From Deltaproteobacteria bacterium IMCC39524 (GTDB lineage: Bacteria; Desulfobacterota; Desulfuromonadia; Desulfuromonadales; BM103), in the NCBI GenBank assembly GCA_029667085.1, contig JARUHJ010000001.1:434001-498000 (forward strand): a stretch of 64,000 nt of DNA, read 5' to 3'. Every line of letters starts with the position of its first letter. Within the stretch, counting starts at the first letter, position 1. Both the position numbers and the translations under genes were made by a program. This document shows, piece by piece, positions 1 through 6,955 of the stretch. The notes beneath the pieces were generated by a model. The model was not told the origin of the DNA, did not search any database, and saw only the letters and a program-made list of their open reading frames with translations.

Positions 1-17
1 AATTGCCCTCGCTTCAC

Positions 18-104
18 GCCGAAGTGGTGGAATTGGTAGACACGCTAGGTTCAGGGTCTAGTGCTCGTTTGGGCGTGGGAGTTCGAGTCTCCCCTTCGGC
101 ACCA
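18..104 (+). tRNA. tRNA-Leu (anticodon CAG)
   Basis: The acceptor arm pairs GCCGAAG with CTTCGGC, followed by A and an encoded CCA end. The anticodon stem CTAGG/TCTAG closes a seven-base loop TTCAGGG with anticodon CAG. A long variable arm is present, as expected for a class II tRNA. A strong intrinsic terminator follows 12 bases downstream. Confidence 0.95.
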
Positions 105-116
105 TATAAAGATAGA

Positions 117-149
117 GAGCAGCTGACAAAACATCAGCTGCTCTTTTTT
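117..149 (+). terminator. Intrinsic terminator of tRNA-Leu
   Basis: A perfect 10-bp stem (gagcagctga/tcagctgctc) with a 7-base loop is followed by six or more T residues. It sits between the tRNA and the convergent DsrE-like gene and could also stop transcripts from the opposite strand, although the T run there is weak. Confidence 0.9.
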
Positions 150-161
150 ATTCTATCAACA

Positions 162-638
162 TCAATTCATGGGCACTAGAGCATATCCTTTAGTCTGATA
201 CCCCACCACCGAGTTCAGGCTGTTGCCAACAGCGTGGATCCCTGCATAAAGATCCTCCGGTTCTACACCAAACAGGTTGAGCGCATAACCACACGCTTCC
301 AGGCGAATGTCTCGCTCGGCAAGCTCGTTGATCAGTCCTACCGTCTCTTGCTGCAAATCTTTATCTCCCTGACGTCCCCGAACAAGCAATCTCACAGTTG
401 GTCCACGCATACTGACAACAGTCCTTTGTTTGACTCCTTGCTGAGTGGCCCCGTCGTAAGTATCTCGAATCACCTTGAAGATGAACTGCAGCTTCTTCTC
501 ATCATTACTCCTGACATCGTAAATTGATCGAGTTGATGTAAGGCCAGAAAAAGCAAGCTTGTCATCCAGGGCGAATGAAGAGATCGGCTGGCTCAAAAGT
601 GTAAACAATGCAAAGGCTGTCATTAAGGTGAAGCTCAT
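162..638 (-). CDS. Exported DsrE/DsrF-like family protein
   Basis: The 158-residue product starts with a hydrophobic signal-like segment (about residues 1-23, cleavage likely after SFA), so it is probably periplasmic. The remainder resembles the DsrE/F fold: conserved hydrophobic strands, a LLVRG strand, and a single cysteine (C116) in an ACGYAL segment at the position where family members carry their conserved Cys. DsrE-type proteins take part in sulfur relay, but exported single-gene homologues have no established reaction. The ATG has a good AGGAGG site. The gene is divergent from the Crp/Fnr regulator at 789, so the roughly 150-bp spacer may hold shared control. Family call moderately sure, function unknown. 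Confidence 0.7.
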   Translation of the reverse strand: MSFTLMTAFALFTLLSQPISSFALDDKLAFSGLTSTRSIYDVRSNDEKKLQFIFKVIRDTYDGATQQGVKQRTVVSMRGPTVRLLVRGRQGDKDLQQETVGLINELAERDIRLEACGYALNLFGVEPEDLYAGIHAVGNSLNSVVGYQTKGYALVPMN

Positions 639-710
639 ATTTTCCTCCTGGATAATTTTGCTGTTCCTTCATATGATATCATTTTTGTCATATTTTACCT
701 GCTGCACTCT

Positions 711-743
711 TTAACTGTTGGCTGAATTGATTAATGCAGTTAA
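711..743. promoter_or_regulatory. Inverted repeat upstream of Crp/Fnr gene
   Basis: TTAACTG (711-717) and CAGTTAA (737-743) are perfect inverted 7-mers separated by 19 bases, in the spacer between the divergent DsrE-like and Crp/Fnr genes. They could be an operator, but the spacing does not match the 14-bp FNR-family sites seen elsewhere here. AT-rich chance pairing is possible. Confidence 0.3.
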
Positions 744-788
744 AATGACTGGTGAAAAACTAATTCTTCCACTTAACAGGGGCCTTCG

Positions 789-1466
789 ATGAACTACTCC
801 CAAATACTTAAAACCTGTCCTTTCTTTGCTGGCCTTTCCGACGAGGATATAGAAGCCTTGATGGGGATTGCCCGCATCCGTGAATCTTCTCGAGGTGAAT
901 TGCTTTTCTCCGATGGTGAAAAGGCCATTGGGTTTTTTGTGGTTCTGGACGGTAAAGTCAAAGTTTACAAACTTTCTCCGGATGGCAAGGAGCGTATCCT
1001 TCATATTATCCACCCTGGCGGCACCTTTGCCGAGGCCGCTATCTTCGCTGATGGCTTGTATCCGGCCTACGCTGAGCCACTTCAATCTTCAAAATTACTG
1101 TTCCTCCCTAAAGAAGGCTTTCTTAACCTGTTGATGGATAATGGCAGAATCTCCATCAACATGATCGCTGGCCTTTCAAAGTTTCTCAGGCAGTTCGCCA
1201 ACCAGATAGAAGACCTGACCTTCAAGGACGTCCCGTCACGTCTTGCACGTTACCTTATGGCTCTCTCAGAAGGTGTGAAAGCTTCAGTAGAACTACCCAT
1301 CTCGAAGAGCCAACTGGCTTCCAACCTTGGAACGGTTAGTGAAACGCTTTCACGGACCTTGCGAAAGCTCTCTGAAGATGACCTGATCAGTGTCTCCGGC
1401 AAGAGGGTTGAAATTCTTGATTTTGAGCGCCTGGAAGAACTTGCTGAAAAATGTAAGGAAGGTTAG
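789..1466 (+). CDS. Crp/Fnr family transcription regulator, HcpR-like
   Basis: The 225-residue protein has an N-terminal cyclic-nucleotide-binding-type beta barrel (about 1-125), a long dimerisation helix and a C-terminal winged helix-turn-helix (about 165-220, KSQLASNLGTVSETLSRTLRKL). The Fnr-type cysteine cluster is absent; there is only C10 near the N terminus and one Cys close to the C terminus. It is therefore not a classical Fe-S Fnr and fits better with HcpR/DNR-like regulators that sense NO through heme. That sensing role is inferred. Immediate neighbours (HAO-like cytochrome, YgbA, FrdX-like ferredoxin) and two FNR-type palindromes at 1552 and 4369 support a nitrosative-stress regulator acting locally. 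A hairpin at 1510 separates it from the next operon. Confidence 0.85.
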   Translation: MNYSQILKTCPFFAGLSDEDIEALMGIARIRESSRGELLFSDGEKAIGFFVVLDGKVKVYKLSPDGKERILHIIHPGGTFAEAAIFADGLYPAYAEPLQSSKLLFLPKEGFLNLLMDNGRISINMIAGLSKFLRQFANQIEDLTFKDVPSRLARYLMALSEGVKASVELPISKSQLASNLGTVSETLSRTLRKLSEDDLISVSGKRVEILDFERLEELAEKCKEG

Positions 1467-1509
1467 GGGCGGTTGACGGGTTTTTGGGGCGGTTGATGGG
1501 GGGCAGGGG

Positions 1510-1554
1510 CTGGGGACTGGTAAAATCTTTGCCCCCCCCAGTCCCAGGTTTTTG
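1510..1554 (+). terminator. Probable terminator after the Crp/Fnr gene
   Basis: The arms CTGGGGACTGG and CCAGTCCCAG pair across a loop of about 17 bases, and the stem is followed by GTTTTT. The T run overlaps the left end of the palindrome at 1552, so termination of the regulator and control of the next operon are tightly packed. The upstream 40 bp are G-rich, with GGGGCGGTTGA occurring twice. Confidence 0.6.
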
Positions 1555-1565
1555 ACCTTAGTCAA
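1552..1565. promoter_or_regulatory. FNR/HcpR-family operator (TTGACCTTAGTCAA)
   Basis: A 14-bp palindrome with half sites TTGAC and GTCAA separated by four bases, the same architecture as FNR sites (TTGAT-N4-ATCAA). It lies 33 bp before the start of the lipoprotein-cytochrome operon. A near-identical site is at 4369. The nearby Crp/Fnr protein is the obvious candidate binder (inference). Confidence 0.65.
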
Positions 1566-1598
1566 CGCTTCCTCTTTCATATCTGTTATCCTGTTCGC

Positions 1599-2678
1599 AT
1601 GAAACGACTTCTCTTCAGTTCTATATTCTTTCTCGTCTTTGCGGCGGCTTGTTCCACGGGCACACCACCAGGATCAATCCCTGATTATCCCTTGCGTCCT
1701 CTGACAGATATTTCTGTTTCGGGTCTCTTCTCCGCAAATCAAAGCGGCACAAAGGTAGCCTACACCGACAACGGTTTATTCCTGCTTGATCCAGGCTCAG
1801 GCGACAAGAAAAAGCTTTCGTCTGAGAAACCGATTGCTTTGGCCTGGAGTCCTGATGGACTGTCGCTGGCGGCGGCTTTTGAGCGTGCCGACTTCGAGAC
1901 CGAACTGCTTGTGTATTCCGCAGGCGGTATGGTTATGAATGAAGCTGTAATCCCTGTTTCTTTGAGCCAGCTATACTGGAGCAGTCGTGGTGACCTGCTT
2001 GGGGTCGGTTTTGTGCTGAAGGTTTTTTCTTTCGGTGGCAACCTGCGTCAGCTTCTCTACCGGGTAGATGATGATACCTTGGAGGAAACACTTCTCACCG
2101 ACAGTACTTTTAGACCATCCTTGGCCAAACAGCTTAAGCCTCTTCTAAAGAGCATGCTGCCAGTCTCTTTCTCGCCTCAGGGTGATGAGCTTGTCTTTCT
2201 TTACCTTCTCGACCCGCCTTTGTTTTCGCCCTACTTTCAGCTCTTATACCAGAACTGGCAAGTCGACAAGCCGCGTGAAATTCACAAAGTTCCTTTGCAG
2301 GCCATGTCTCTTAGTTGGGATCTGTCTGGTCAGACAGTGAATGTCCTGTCAGAAGAGGGGGTGCAGACTTTCGTCCTCTGGCCTTCTGAAGGGGAAGCTG
2401 TGGCGCCGTCGAAAGCTGAGACCTATCGATTCATCGATGGCCGTCTTTATTATGGACCGGAGTTCCTTTACGATTGGGGCGAAAATTCGCAAATACAGAT
2501 ACTTGAAGATGGAAAGTTCCTGCTTTCAGTAAACCGTTTTCTTTATCTCGGTGACGGGCTGAAGAGCCCCTCTGCCTCAACTTATAATGAAAGAGAATGG
2601 AATTTACGCCGTTGGCGTTATGAAGAATTGGTGACCCCGTCTGAATACCAGAAGCTTCTGGAGGAGATAGATCAATGA
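1599..2678 (+). CDS. Lipoprotein, WD40/TolB-like propeller repeats
   Basis: The 359-residue product has a lipoprotein signal with lipobox FAAAC (C18). Following are repeated segments typical of TolB/WD40-like blades, for example LAWSPDGLSLAAAF and SFSPQGDELVFLY, so a beta-propeller is likely. There is no visible catalytic or metal motif. The ATG overlaps nothing upstream, while its stop overlaps the start of the cytochrome gene by ATGA, so both are translationally coupled. A partner role, such as holding the cytochrome at a membrane, is a guess. The operator palindrome at 1552 precedes it. Confidence 0.7.
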   Translation: MKRLLFSSIFFLVFAAACSTGTPPGSIPDYPLRPLTDISVSGLFSANQSGTKVAYTDNGLFLLDPGSGDKKKLSSEKPIALAWSPDGLSLAAAFERADFETELLVYSAGGMVMNEAVIPVSLSQLYWSSRGDLLGVGFVLKVFSFGGNLRQLLYRVDDDTLEETLLTDSTFRPSLAKQLKPLLKSMLPVSFSPQGDELVFLYLLDPPLFSPYFQLLYQNWQVDKPREIHKVPLQAMSLSWDLSGQTVNVLSEEGVQTFVLWPSEGEAVAPSKAETYRFIDGRLYYGPEFLYDWGENSQIQILEDGKFLLSVNRFLYLGDGLKSPSASTYNEREWNLRRWRYEELVTPSEYQKLLEEIDQ

Positions 2679-3982
2679 GTCGTTTTTTTCGTTTGCTCTG
2701 CCTGACTGGCCTGGCCCTCAGCATAGCCTGTACGGTTTTTGCTGAAGATTGCATTGAGTGCCACAAAAGGGAGACACCTGCTGCGGTAACGCAATGGCAG
2801 GGCAGCGTTCATGCAGCAGCTGTTGGCTGTAGCGCTTGCCATGGTGAGGATCATGAGGCGATCATCAATGGCAAGGCATTCGTTGATGCCAAGGTTTGCG
2901 GTCGTTGTCACGAAAAGGCCTTTCACGAACACGTCGATAGTAAACATGGTATGGGACTGCACGCTGGGTGGGGGTGCACACGTAATCTTGAAAGTCGGGA
3001 TCCGCGTGAATGTTCTTTCTGTCATGAGGAGGGCAGCACAAAACCAAAAACGACTGTGCAGTGTGCCCGCTTTTTAACTCAGTCTTCAGAGATGGGAGCG
3101 CTCGGGTGCAATCGTTGCCACCAGGTTGAGAACTCCTGTGCGTCTTGCCATACCAATCATATAACGGACCTTGCTTCCGTGCGCGCTCCGGAATCGTGTG
3201 CCACCTGCCATATGGGCCCTGATCATCCCCAGTGGGAGATGTGGCAGACCTCACGACATGGTGTGCTCTTTGAGGCCCTTGGTGAAGAGTTTGGGCCAAC
3301 CTGCCAACGTTGCCATATGCCAGAAGGGTCCCACAACGTCTCCTTCGGAATCACAATGTCACCGGCCATGATACAGCCGCCACCAGAAGAACGGGCTGTG
3401 CAACGCCAGGAAATGCTAAGTGTCTGCATCCAATGTCATTCCCGTTCATTCTCTGAGCGTGAACTGACAAGCGGCGATGCCATTCTTGAACAGAGCAAGG
3501 CTTTGATCAAGGAAGCCGCTGATATCATCAGAGATCTTGCTGATCACAACCTCCTTGTCCCATCGCTGCAAGAACGGCCGGAACATCCTTTGCGTGGTCG
3601 GGAACTGGTTCTCGATGCCCAGATGCTCTATGAGGATATCTCGCACGTTGAGAGGCTCTTCTTTAAAATGAAGAAATATGATCTCGCCAAAACGGTTAAA
3701 GGGGCCTTTCATCAAAACCCGGCTTATACCCATTGGTATGGTAATGCTGAGCTGAAGATGACTTTGGTGGATATCAAGGCTGAGGCGGCACGGTTGCACG
3801 CGAGTGTTTCAACCCGTGAGGTGAAGGCTCAGAAACATGTAGAGCAAGACCTTTATCTGTCTCTGGAGGAGGAGCTGCAGATTCTTAAACGTAAGCATGA
3901 ACGTGGTGCAATCACTGCTGATCAATATCGCGAAAGCAAGCAAGAGTTGTTTGAAAAGCTGCCAGAAGTGGAATCTGAGTAA
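2675..3982 (+). CDS. HAO-like multiheme cytochrome c (nine CXXCH)
   Basis: The 435-residue product has a signal peptide (about 1-23) and nine CXXCH heme motifs starting near residues 26, 52, 75, 113, 145, 155, 175, 210 and 251. The segments GLHAGWGCTRN, HTNH, QWEMWQTSRHG and CQRCHMPEGSH match the hydroxylamine-oxidoreductase-like family. Related epsilonproteobacterial proteins are reported to work reductively on nitrite/hydroxylamine rather than as ammonia-oxidiser HAO. The last 40 residues (LEEELQILKRKHERGAIT...) resemble a SHOCT-type tail, unusual for a periplasmic cytochrome. It is coupled to the lipoprotein upstream and followed by the YgbA-like gene. The substrate cannot be settled from sequence. 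Confidence 0.85.
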   Translation: MSRFFRLLCLTGLALSIACTVFAEDCIECHKRETPAAVTQWQGSVHAAAVGCSACHGEDHEAIINGKAFVDAKVCGRCHEKAFHEHVDSKHGMGLHAGWGCTRNLESRDPRECSFCHEEGSTKPKTTVQCARFLTQSSEMGALGCNRCHQVENSCASCHTNHITDLASVRAPESCATCHMGPDHPQWEMWQTSRHGVLFEALGEEFGPTCQRCHMPEGSHNVSFGITMSPAMIQPPPEERAVQRQEMLSVCIQCHSRSFSERELTSGDAILEQSKALIKEAADIIRDLADHNLLVPSLQERPEHPLRGRELVLDAQMLYEDISHVERLFFKMKKYDLAKTVKGAFHQNPAYTHWYGNAELKMTLVDIKAEAARLHASVSTREVKAQKHVEQDLYLSLEEELQILKRKHERGAITADQYRESKQELFEKLPEVESE

Positions 3983-3983
3983 C

Positions 3984-4364
3984 TTGAAAGAGAATAAAGC
4001 TAAATCAGTTCTGCCACTCACACGAAAAGAGCTCAAAGATCTCAAGGTTCTGTTGCAGTTTACAGCGGTGTATTGCTCGCAGAAGCATGATGCTGATCGT
4101 GCTGACGTTACGACTGATGAGCCTGAGTTGCAATCTCTTCCACTCCACAAGTATCCTGTATGTGGAGAGTGTCGTGATTTCGTTCTCTATGCGTTTGAAC
4201 GGCGTCTTCGTTGCCCTCTGGAAGAGAAACCGATTTGTAAACACTGCACTGTGCACTGCTACAAACCGGGCCACCGGGAGAAAGTTCGTGAAATTATGCG
4301 CTTTTCAGGTCAGTACCTGATCAAGCGCGGCAGGCTCGATCTCCTCTGGCATTATTTTTTCTAG
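3984..4364 (+). CDS. ygbA: YgbA-like protein (nitrous oxide-stimulated promoter family)
   Basis: The C-terminal two thirds carry the family signature: CGECRDFVLYAFERRLRCP, then EEKPICKHCTVHCYKPGHRE and REIMRFSG, with a set of Cys pairs suggesting metal binding. E. coli YgbA belongs to this family and is induced by nitric oxide via NsrR. The start is uncertain: an ATG at 3897 would overlap the cytochrome gene by 86 bp, whereas TTG at 3984, two bases after the cytochrome stop, gives 126 residues, close to the family length. I chose the TTG although no strong ribosome site is visible. Its place in this cluster supports a response to nitrogen oxides. Confidence 0.75.
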   Translation: MKENKAKSVLPLTRKELKDLKVLLQFTAVYCSQKHDADRADVTTDEPELQSLPLHKYPVCGECRDFVLYAFERRLRCPLEEKPICKHCTVHCYKPGHREKVREIMRFSGQYLIKRGRLDLLWHYFF

Positions 4365-4368
4365 CCTC

Positions 4369-4382
4369 TTGACCTCGGTCAA
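4369..4382. promoter_or_regulatory. FNR/HcpR-family operator (TTGACCTCGGTCAA)
   Basis: A perfect palindrome TTGACC-TC-GGTCAA of 14 bp, 98 bp upstream of the ferredoxin start. It differs from the site at 1552 only in two of the central bases. It fits the FNR-family half-site spacing and, from memory, the motif reported for HcpR in Desulfuromonas. Binding by the product of the gene at 789 is inferred. Confidence 0.7.
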
Positions 4383-4466
4383 AGCCAGCTTGCCAGCAAA
4401 CCGGTACTCTCATATCCAACACTAATCAAACCCACGACTAACCATACTTGAGCAGGAGATAAACCG

Positions 4467-5240
4467 ATGATTCGTAAAATGGTCAAGATTGACGAAGAAA
4501 AATGCAACGGTTGCGGTGATTGCGTACCCGCTTGTGCCGAAGGTGCTATCCAGATTATTGACGGCAAGGCCAAGCTGCTTGCTGATAACCTCTGTGATGG
4601 ACTCGGTGCCTGCCTCGGTGACTGTCCGATGGATGCCATTACCATCGAAGAGCGTGAAGCCGATGAGTATGATGAAGTCGCAGTCAATGATCATTTGAAG
4701 GATATTGGCCGTGAACCGCTTTCTCATAATGAAGAGCCGGCAGCGCCTGCGAGTGGCTGCCCTTCAGCGACCGTCAAAAGCTTTTCACCACCCGCTGGCG
4801 GTGGTTGCCCCTCGGCGCGCGCGATGAACTTTGATAAAGCTCCCGCGGAAGAGAGTGCCGATGTCGGATCGCGACCTTCACGTCTGGCGCAATGGCCTGT
4901 TCAACTGCATCTGGTGCCCCCGACGGCTCCTTTTTTTTAGGGTGCTGATGTTGTTCTTGCTGCCGACTGTGCACCTTTTGCCTACGCTGACTTCCAGGAA
5001 GACCTTCTCAAGGGTAAGGCCCTGGCGATTGCCTGCCCGAAGCTCGATGACACGTCTCCTTATGTTGACAAGCTCACAGCGATGATTACAGAGAGCAACA
5101 TCAAGAGTCTGACTGTGGTTCATATGGAAGTTCCATGTTGTAACGGTTTGGTCATGATGGCCAAGCAGGCTCTTGCGAACAGTGGTCGCGATATTCCTTT
5201 CGAAACGGTTTGCATCAGTATCCGTGGTGATAAAAAATAA
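4467..5240 (+). pseudogene. FrdX-like 2x[4Fe-4S] ferredoxin protein, in-frame amber
   Basis: The N-terminal 70 residues form a ferredoxin domain (CNGCGDCVPAC and a second CDGLGACLGDCP cluster). A linker has two repeats of a GCPSA motif, and the C-terminal part (GADVVLAADCAP..., MEVPCCNGL) continues in the same frame after a TAG at 4938-4940. The open part upstream of the amber is 157 codons; with read-through the product would be 257 residues, the length of typical family members. The residue after PFF is Gln or Lys in homologues as I recall, so C to T or T to A at 4938 explains it. This may be a real nonsense mutation, a sequencing error at the eight-T run, or suppression. Family members accompany hybrid cluster protein and are in HcpR regulons. 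Good RBS; operator at 4369. Confidence 0.75.
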
Positions 5241-5331
5241 TTCAGTGACTGTCCCCCACAGGAGTGTGTTTGCTTTCGCAGTGAAGATTCGTTCCCGTGC
5301 CACTGCAGACTGAAATTATGAGCTTTTTGAA

Positions 5332-5362
5332 AGAACCGCCGATGTCAACCGGCGGTTCTTTT
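5332..5362 (+). terminator. Intrinsic terminator after the ferredoxin gene
   Basis: The stem gaaccgccg/cggcggttc (9 bp) with an 8-base loop is followed by TTTT. It closes the reactive-nitrogen cluster before the HD-domain gene. Confidence 0.85.
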
Positions 5363-5432
5363 CGTCTGGACATTCTCATGTCCGGTCGATACTCTTTTGG
5401 CGATTCCATTGCTCCGATGAAAGGGGGCCTGA

Positions 5433-6011
5433 GTGTTTAACCTTATTGTTAAAGTCAGCACGGAAGAGGACACCTTCCTGGAGAGCGTTCGTGCTGCTAT
5501 GGAAGAGTACTTCGGTGATGACCAACGACGCATTGATCATGCCTTGCAGGTCTCTCTCTATGCGCGAGAACTCTTGTCTTATATCGATGCGGATCCGGTG
5601 CAAACGCTGGCCGCCGCCTACTTGCATGATATCGGTATCCCTGAAGCTGAACGTGTCCACGGCTCCAGTGCCGGCAATTTTCAAGAGATAGAAGGCCCAC
5701 CAATCGCAGCAGAAATCCTTGCGAAGTTAAACACTGAAGATGTTCTTGCAAGCTCAATTGTAAAGATCGTTGGAAATCATCATACCTCTGGTGCGATCGA
5801 CTCCACGGAGTTCCGTATTATCTGGGATGCCGATGCCCTGGTTAACTTCGCCTCTGTTCTGCCAGGCAAAAGTGAAGCTCAGATAGAATCCGTATTGCAA
5901 GGACACATGGTCACCGAGGCCGGATACCGCATGGCCCGTAATATCTTTTTGAAAGACACGGAGAGTCATAAACAATGCCTGACCGGACACCGACCCACGA
6001 TTTTACCCTGA
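5433..6011 (+). CDS. HD-domain phosphohydrolase-like protein
   Basis: The 192-residue product has the HD fold motifs: H in RRIDHALQV, the HD pair in AAAYLHDIGIP, a later HH pair in GNHHTSG, and D in IIWDADALVNF. These metal ligands suggest a metal-dependent phosphohydrolase of soluble HDIG type; the substrate is unknown. The start is GTG behind AAAGGGGG. The 3' end overlaps the thioesterase gene by 37 bp, so the two are probably co-transcribed and translationally coupled. No additional sensory domain is seen. Confidence 0.8.
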   Translation: MFNLIVKVSTEEDTFLESVRAAMEEYFGDDQRRIDHALQVSLYARELLSYIDADPVQTLAAAYLHDIGIPEAERVHGSSAGNFQEIEGPPIAAEILAKLNTEDVLASSIVKIVGNHHTSGAIDSTEFRIIWDADALVNFASVLPGKSEAQIESVLQGHMVTEAGYRMARNIFLKDTESHKQCLTGHRPTILP

Positions 6012-6391
6012 CCGTACGTTATGCCGAAACGGATGCACAGGGCGTTGTTCACCACGCCAATTATCTGACCTGGTTCGAAGAAGGTCGCTCGGAATTTCTG
6101 CGTCAGCAAGGTTGTTTTTATAGCGACATGGAGCGGGACGGCTTTTTCGTTGTCGTTGCCAAGGCGACAGTCGAATACCGTTCACCATCTTTCTATGAAG
6201 ACCGCATCACTATTGCCACGACATTGCAGAGAGGGAGAGGGAGGCTGCTCGAATTCTCATATAAGGCGACGAATCAGGACGGTGTCCTTGTCGCCGAAGG
6301 GCAAACCCGGCATCTGGTCCTCGATGCTGAGCGTCGCATGGTGTCCATTCCTGACAAATATCAGAAACTCATAAACAGGATTGAGAAATAG
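5975..6391 (+). CDS. Acyl-CoA thioesterase, YbgC/4HBT hotdog family
   Basis: The 138-residue protein is a hotdog-fold thioesterase. The family motif RYAETDAQGVVHHANYLTWFEEGR near residues 13-36 holds the catalytic Asp (D18) and the conserved His-Asn pair. YbgC-type enzymes hydrolyse short acyl-CoA esters and in many Gram-negatives sit by tol-pal; here the neighbour is the HD-domain gene, so the physiological substrate is open. The length is normal for the family. It overlaps the preceding gene, and no terminator lies between it and the tRNA-Val promoter. Confidence 0.85.
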   Translation: MPDRTPTHDFTLTVRYAETDAQGVVHHANYLTWFEEGRSEFLRQQGCFYSDMERDGFFVVVAKATVEYRSPSFYEDRITIATTLQRGRGRLLEFSYKATNQDGVLVAEGQTRHLVLDAERRMVSIPDKYQKLINRIEK

Positions 6392-6459
6392 TGCCGTTCG
6401 GGTGGTGAGGGCAGAATCGTAAAGTGAGCTGTAAGCTTTTTCGCGGCTTGTGTTCTCCA

Positions 6460-6488
6460 TTGACTCTCTGTGCTGATCCTGCTATAAA
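6460..6488 (+). promoter_or_regulatory. Sigma70 promoter of tRNA-Val(CAC)
   Basis: TTGACT at 6460-6465 and TATAAA at 6483-6488 are separated by 17 bases, close to the sigma70 consensus. The predicted start of transcription is about 30 bp before the tRNA. Confidence 0.8.
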
Positions 6489-6525
6489 AATTCTCCGTTT
6501 CAGGCGGTGTTAATAGACAAATAAT

Positions 6526-6600
6526 GCAGGTATAGCTCAGTGGGAGAGCATCCGCCTCACACGCGGAGGGCCGTTGGTTCAATCCCAACTACCTGCACCA
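6526..6600 (+). tRNA. tRNA-Val (anticodon CAC)
   Basis: The acceptor GCAGGTA pairs with TACCTGC followed by A and an encoded CCA. The anticodon stem TCCGC/GCGGA closes the loop CTCACAC, giving CAC. It has its own promoter and terminator, so it is a single-gene unit. Confidence 0.95.
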
Positions 6601-6604
6601 TTTA

Positions 6605-6641
6605 AATGGCTTGCGCATTTTTTAGCGCAAGCCATTTTTTT
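6605..6641 (+). terminator. Intrinsic terminator of tRNA-Val(CAC)
   Basis: The stem aatggcttgcgc/gcgcaagccatt (12 bp) is followed by at least six T residues. Confidence 0.9.
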
Positions 6642-6757
6642 GAAGTTTCTGCCCTGCGCATGACCGGCCATAAACGGAGAATTATATAATATTGTCCAGG
6701 CAGGATTGCGGACCTCTGTTATATTTAACAAACACTGGAAATTACGCTGAAAAGTGC

Positions 6758-6786
6758 TTGACAGGGCGTGTCTCCTTTGTTAAATG
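6758..6786 (+). promoter_or_regulatory. Sigma70 promoter of tRNA-Val(GAC)
   Basis: A perfect TTGACA -35 (6758-6763), a 17-base spacer and TAAATG (6781-6786) as -10, about 20 bp before the tRNA. Confidence 0.7.
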
Positions 6787-6805
6787 TATGCAGCATTTTG
6801 AGTGA

Positions 6806-6880
6806 AGACGCGTAGCTCAGTGGGAGAGCACTACACTGACACTGTAGGGGTCCGCGGTTCAATCCCGCGCGCGTCTACCA
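6806..6880 (+). tRNA. tRNA-Val (anticodon GAC)
   Basis: The acceptor AGACGCG pairs with CGCGTCT, followed by A and CCA. The stem CTACA/TGTAG closes a loop CTGACAC with anticodon GAC. Together with the CAC tRNA 200 bp upstream it forms a pair of valine tRNAs ahead of thrS, each with its own promoter. Confidence 0.95.
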
Positions 6881-6898
6881 AAATCGCTCAAGGCAGGC

Positions 6899-6924
6899 AG
6901 AGGCATCCATGGATGCCTCTTTTC
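6899..6924 (+). terminator. Palindromic terminator between tRNA-Val and thrS
   Basis: A perfect 22-bp palindrome (arms AGAGGCATCC and GGATGCCTCT) followed by TTTT lies in the 75 bp between the tRNA and thrS. It may end the tRNA transcript or act as an attenuator for the translation operon. Confidence 0.7.
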
Positions 6925-6955
6925 GTTAGTGCAAAGCGACCAGAAGGAAATCAAG

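Noticed and set aside
3897-3983. Upstream ATG start for the YgbA-like gene
   Set aside because: It would overlap the cytochrome gene by 86 bp, and the extra residues do not fit the family length.
4379-4727. Overlapping minus-strand ORFs of about 100 codons
   Set aside because: They are opposite-strand shadows of the ferredoxin gene and its operator region; they lack ribosome sites and family motifs.
4938-4940. Frameshift as cause of the interrupted ferredoxin gene
   Set aside because: The downstream family sequence is in the same frame as the upstream part; only the stop codon interrupts it.
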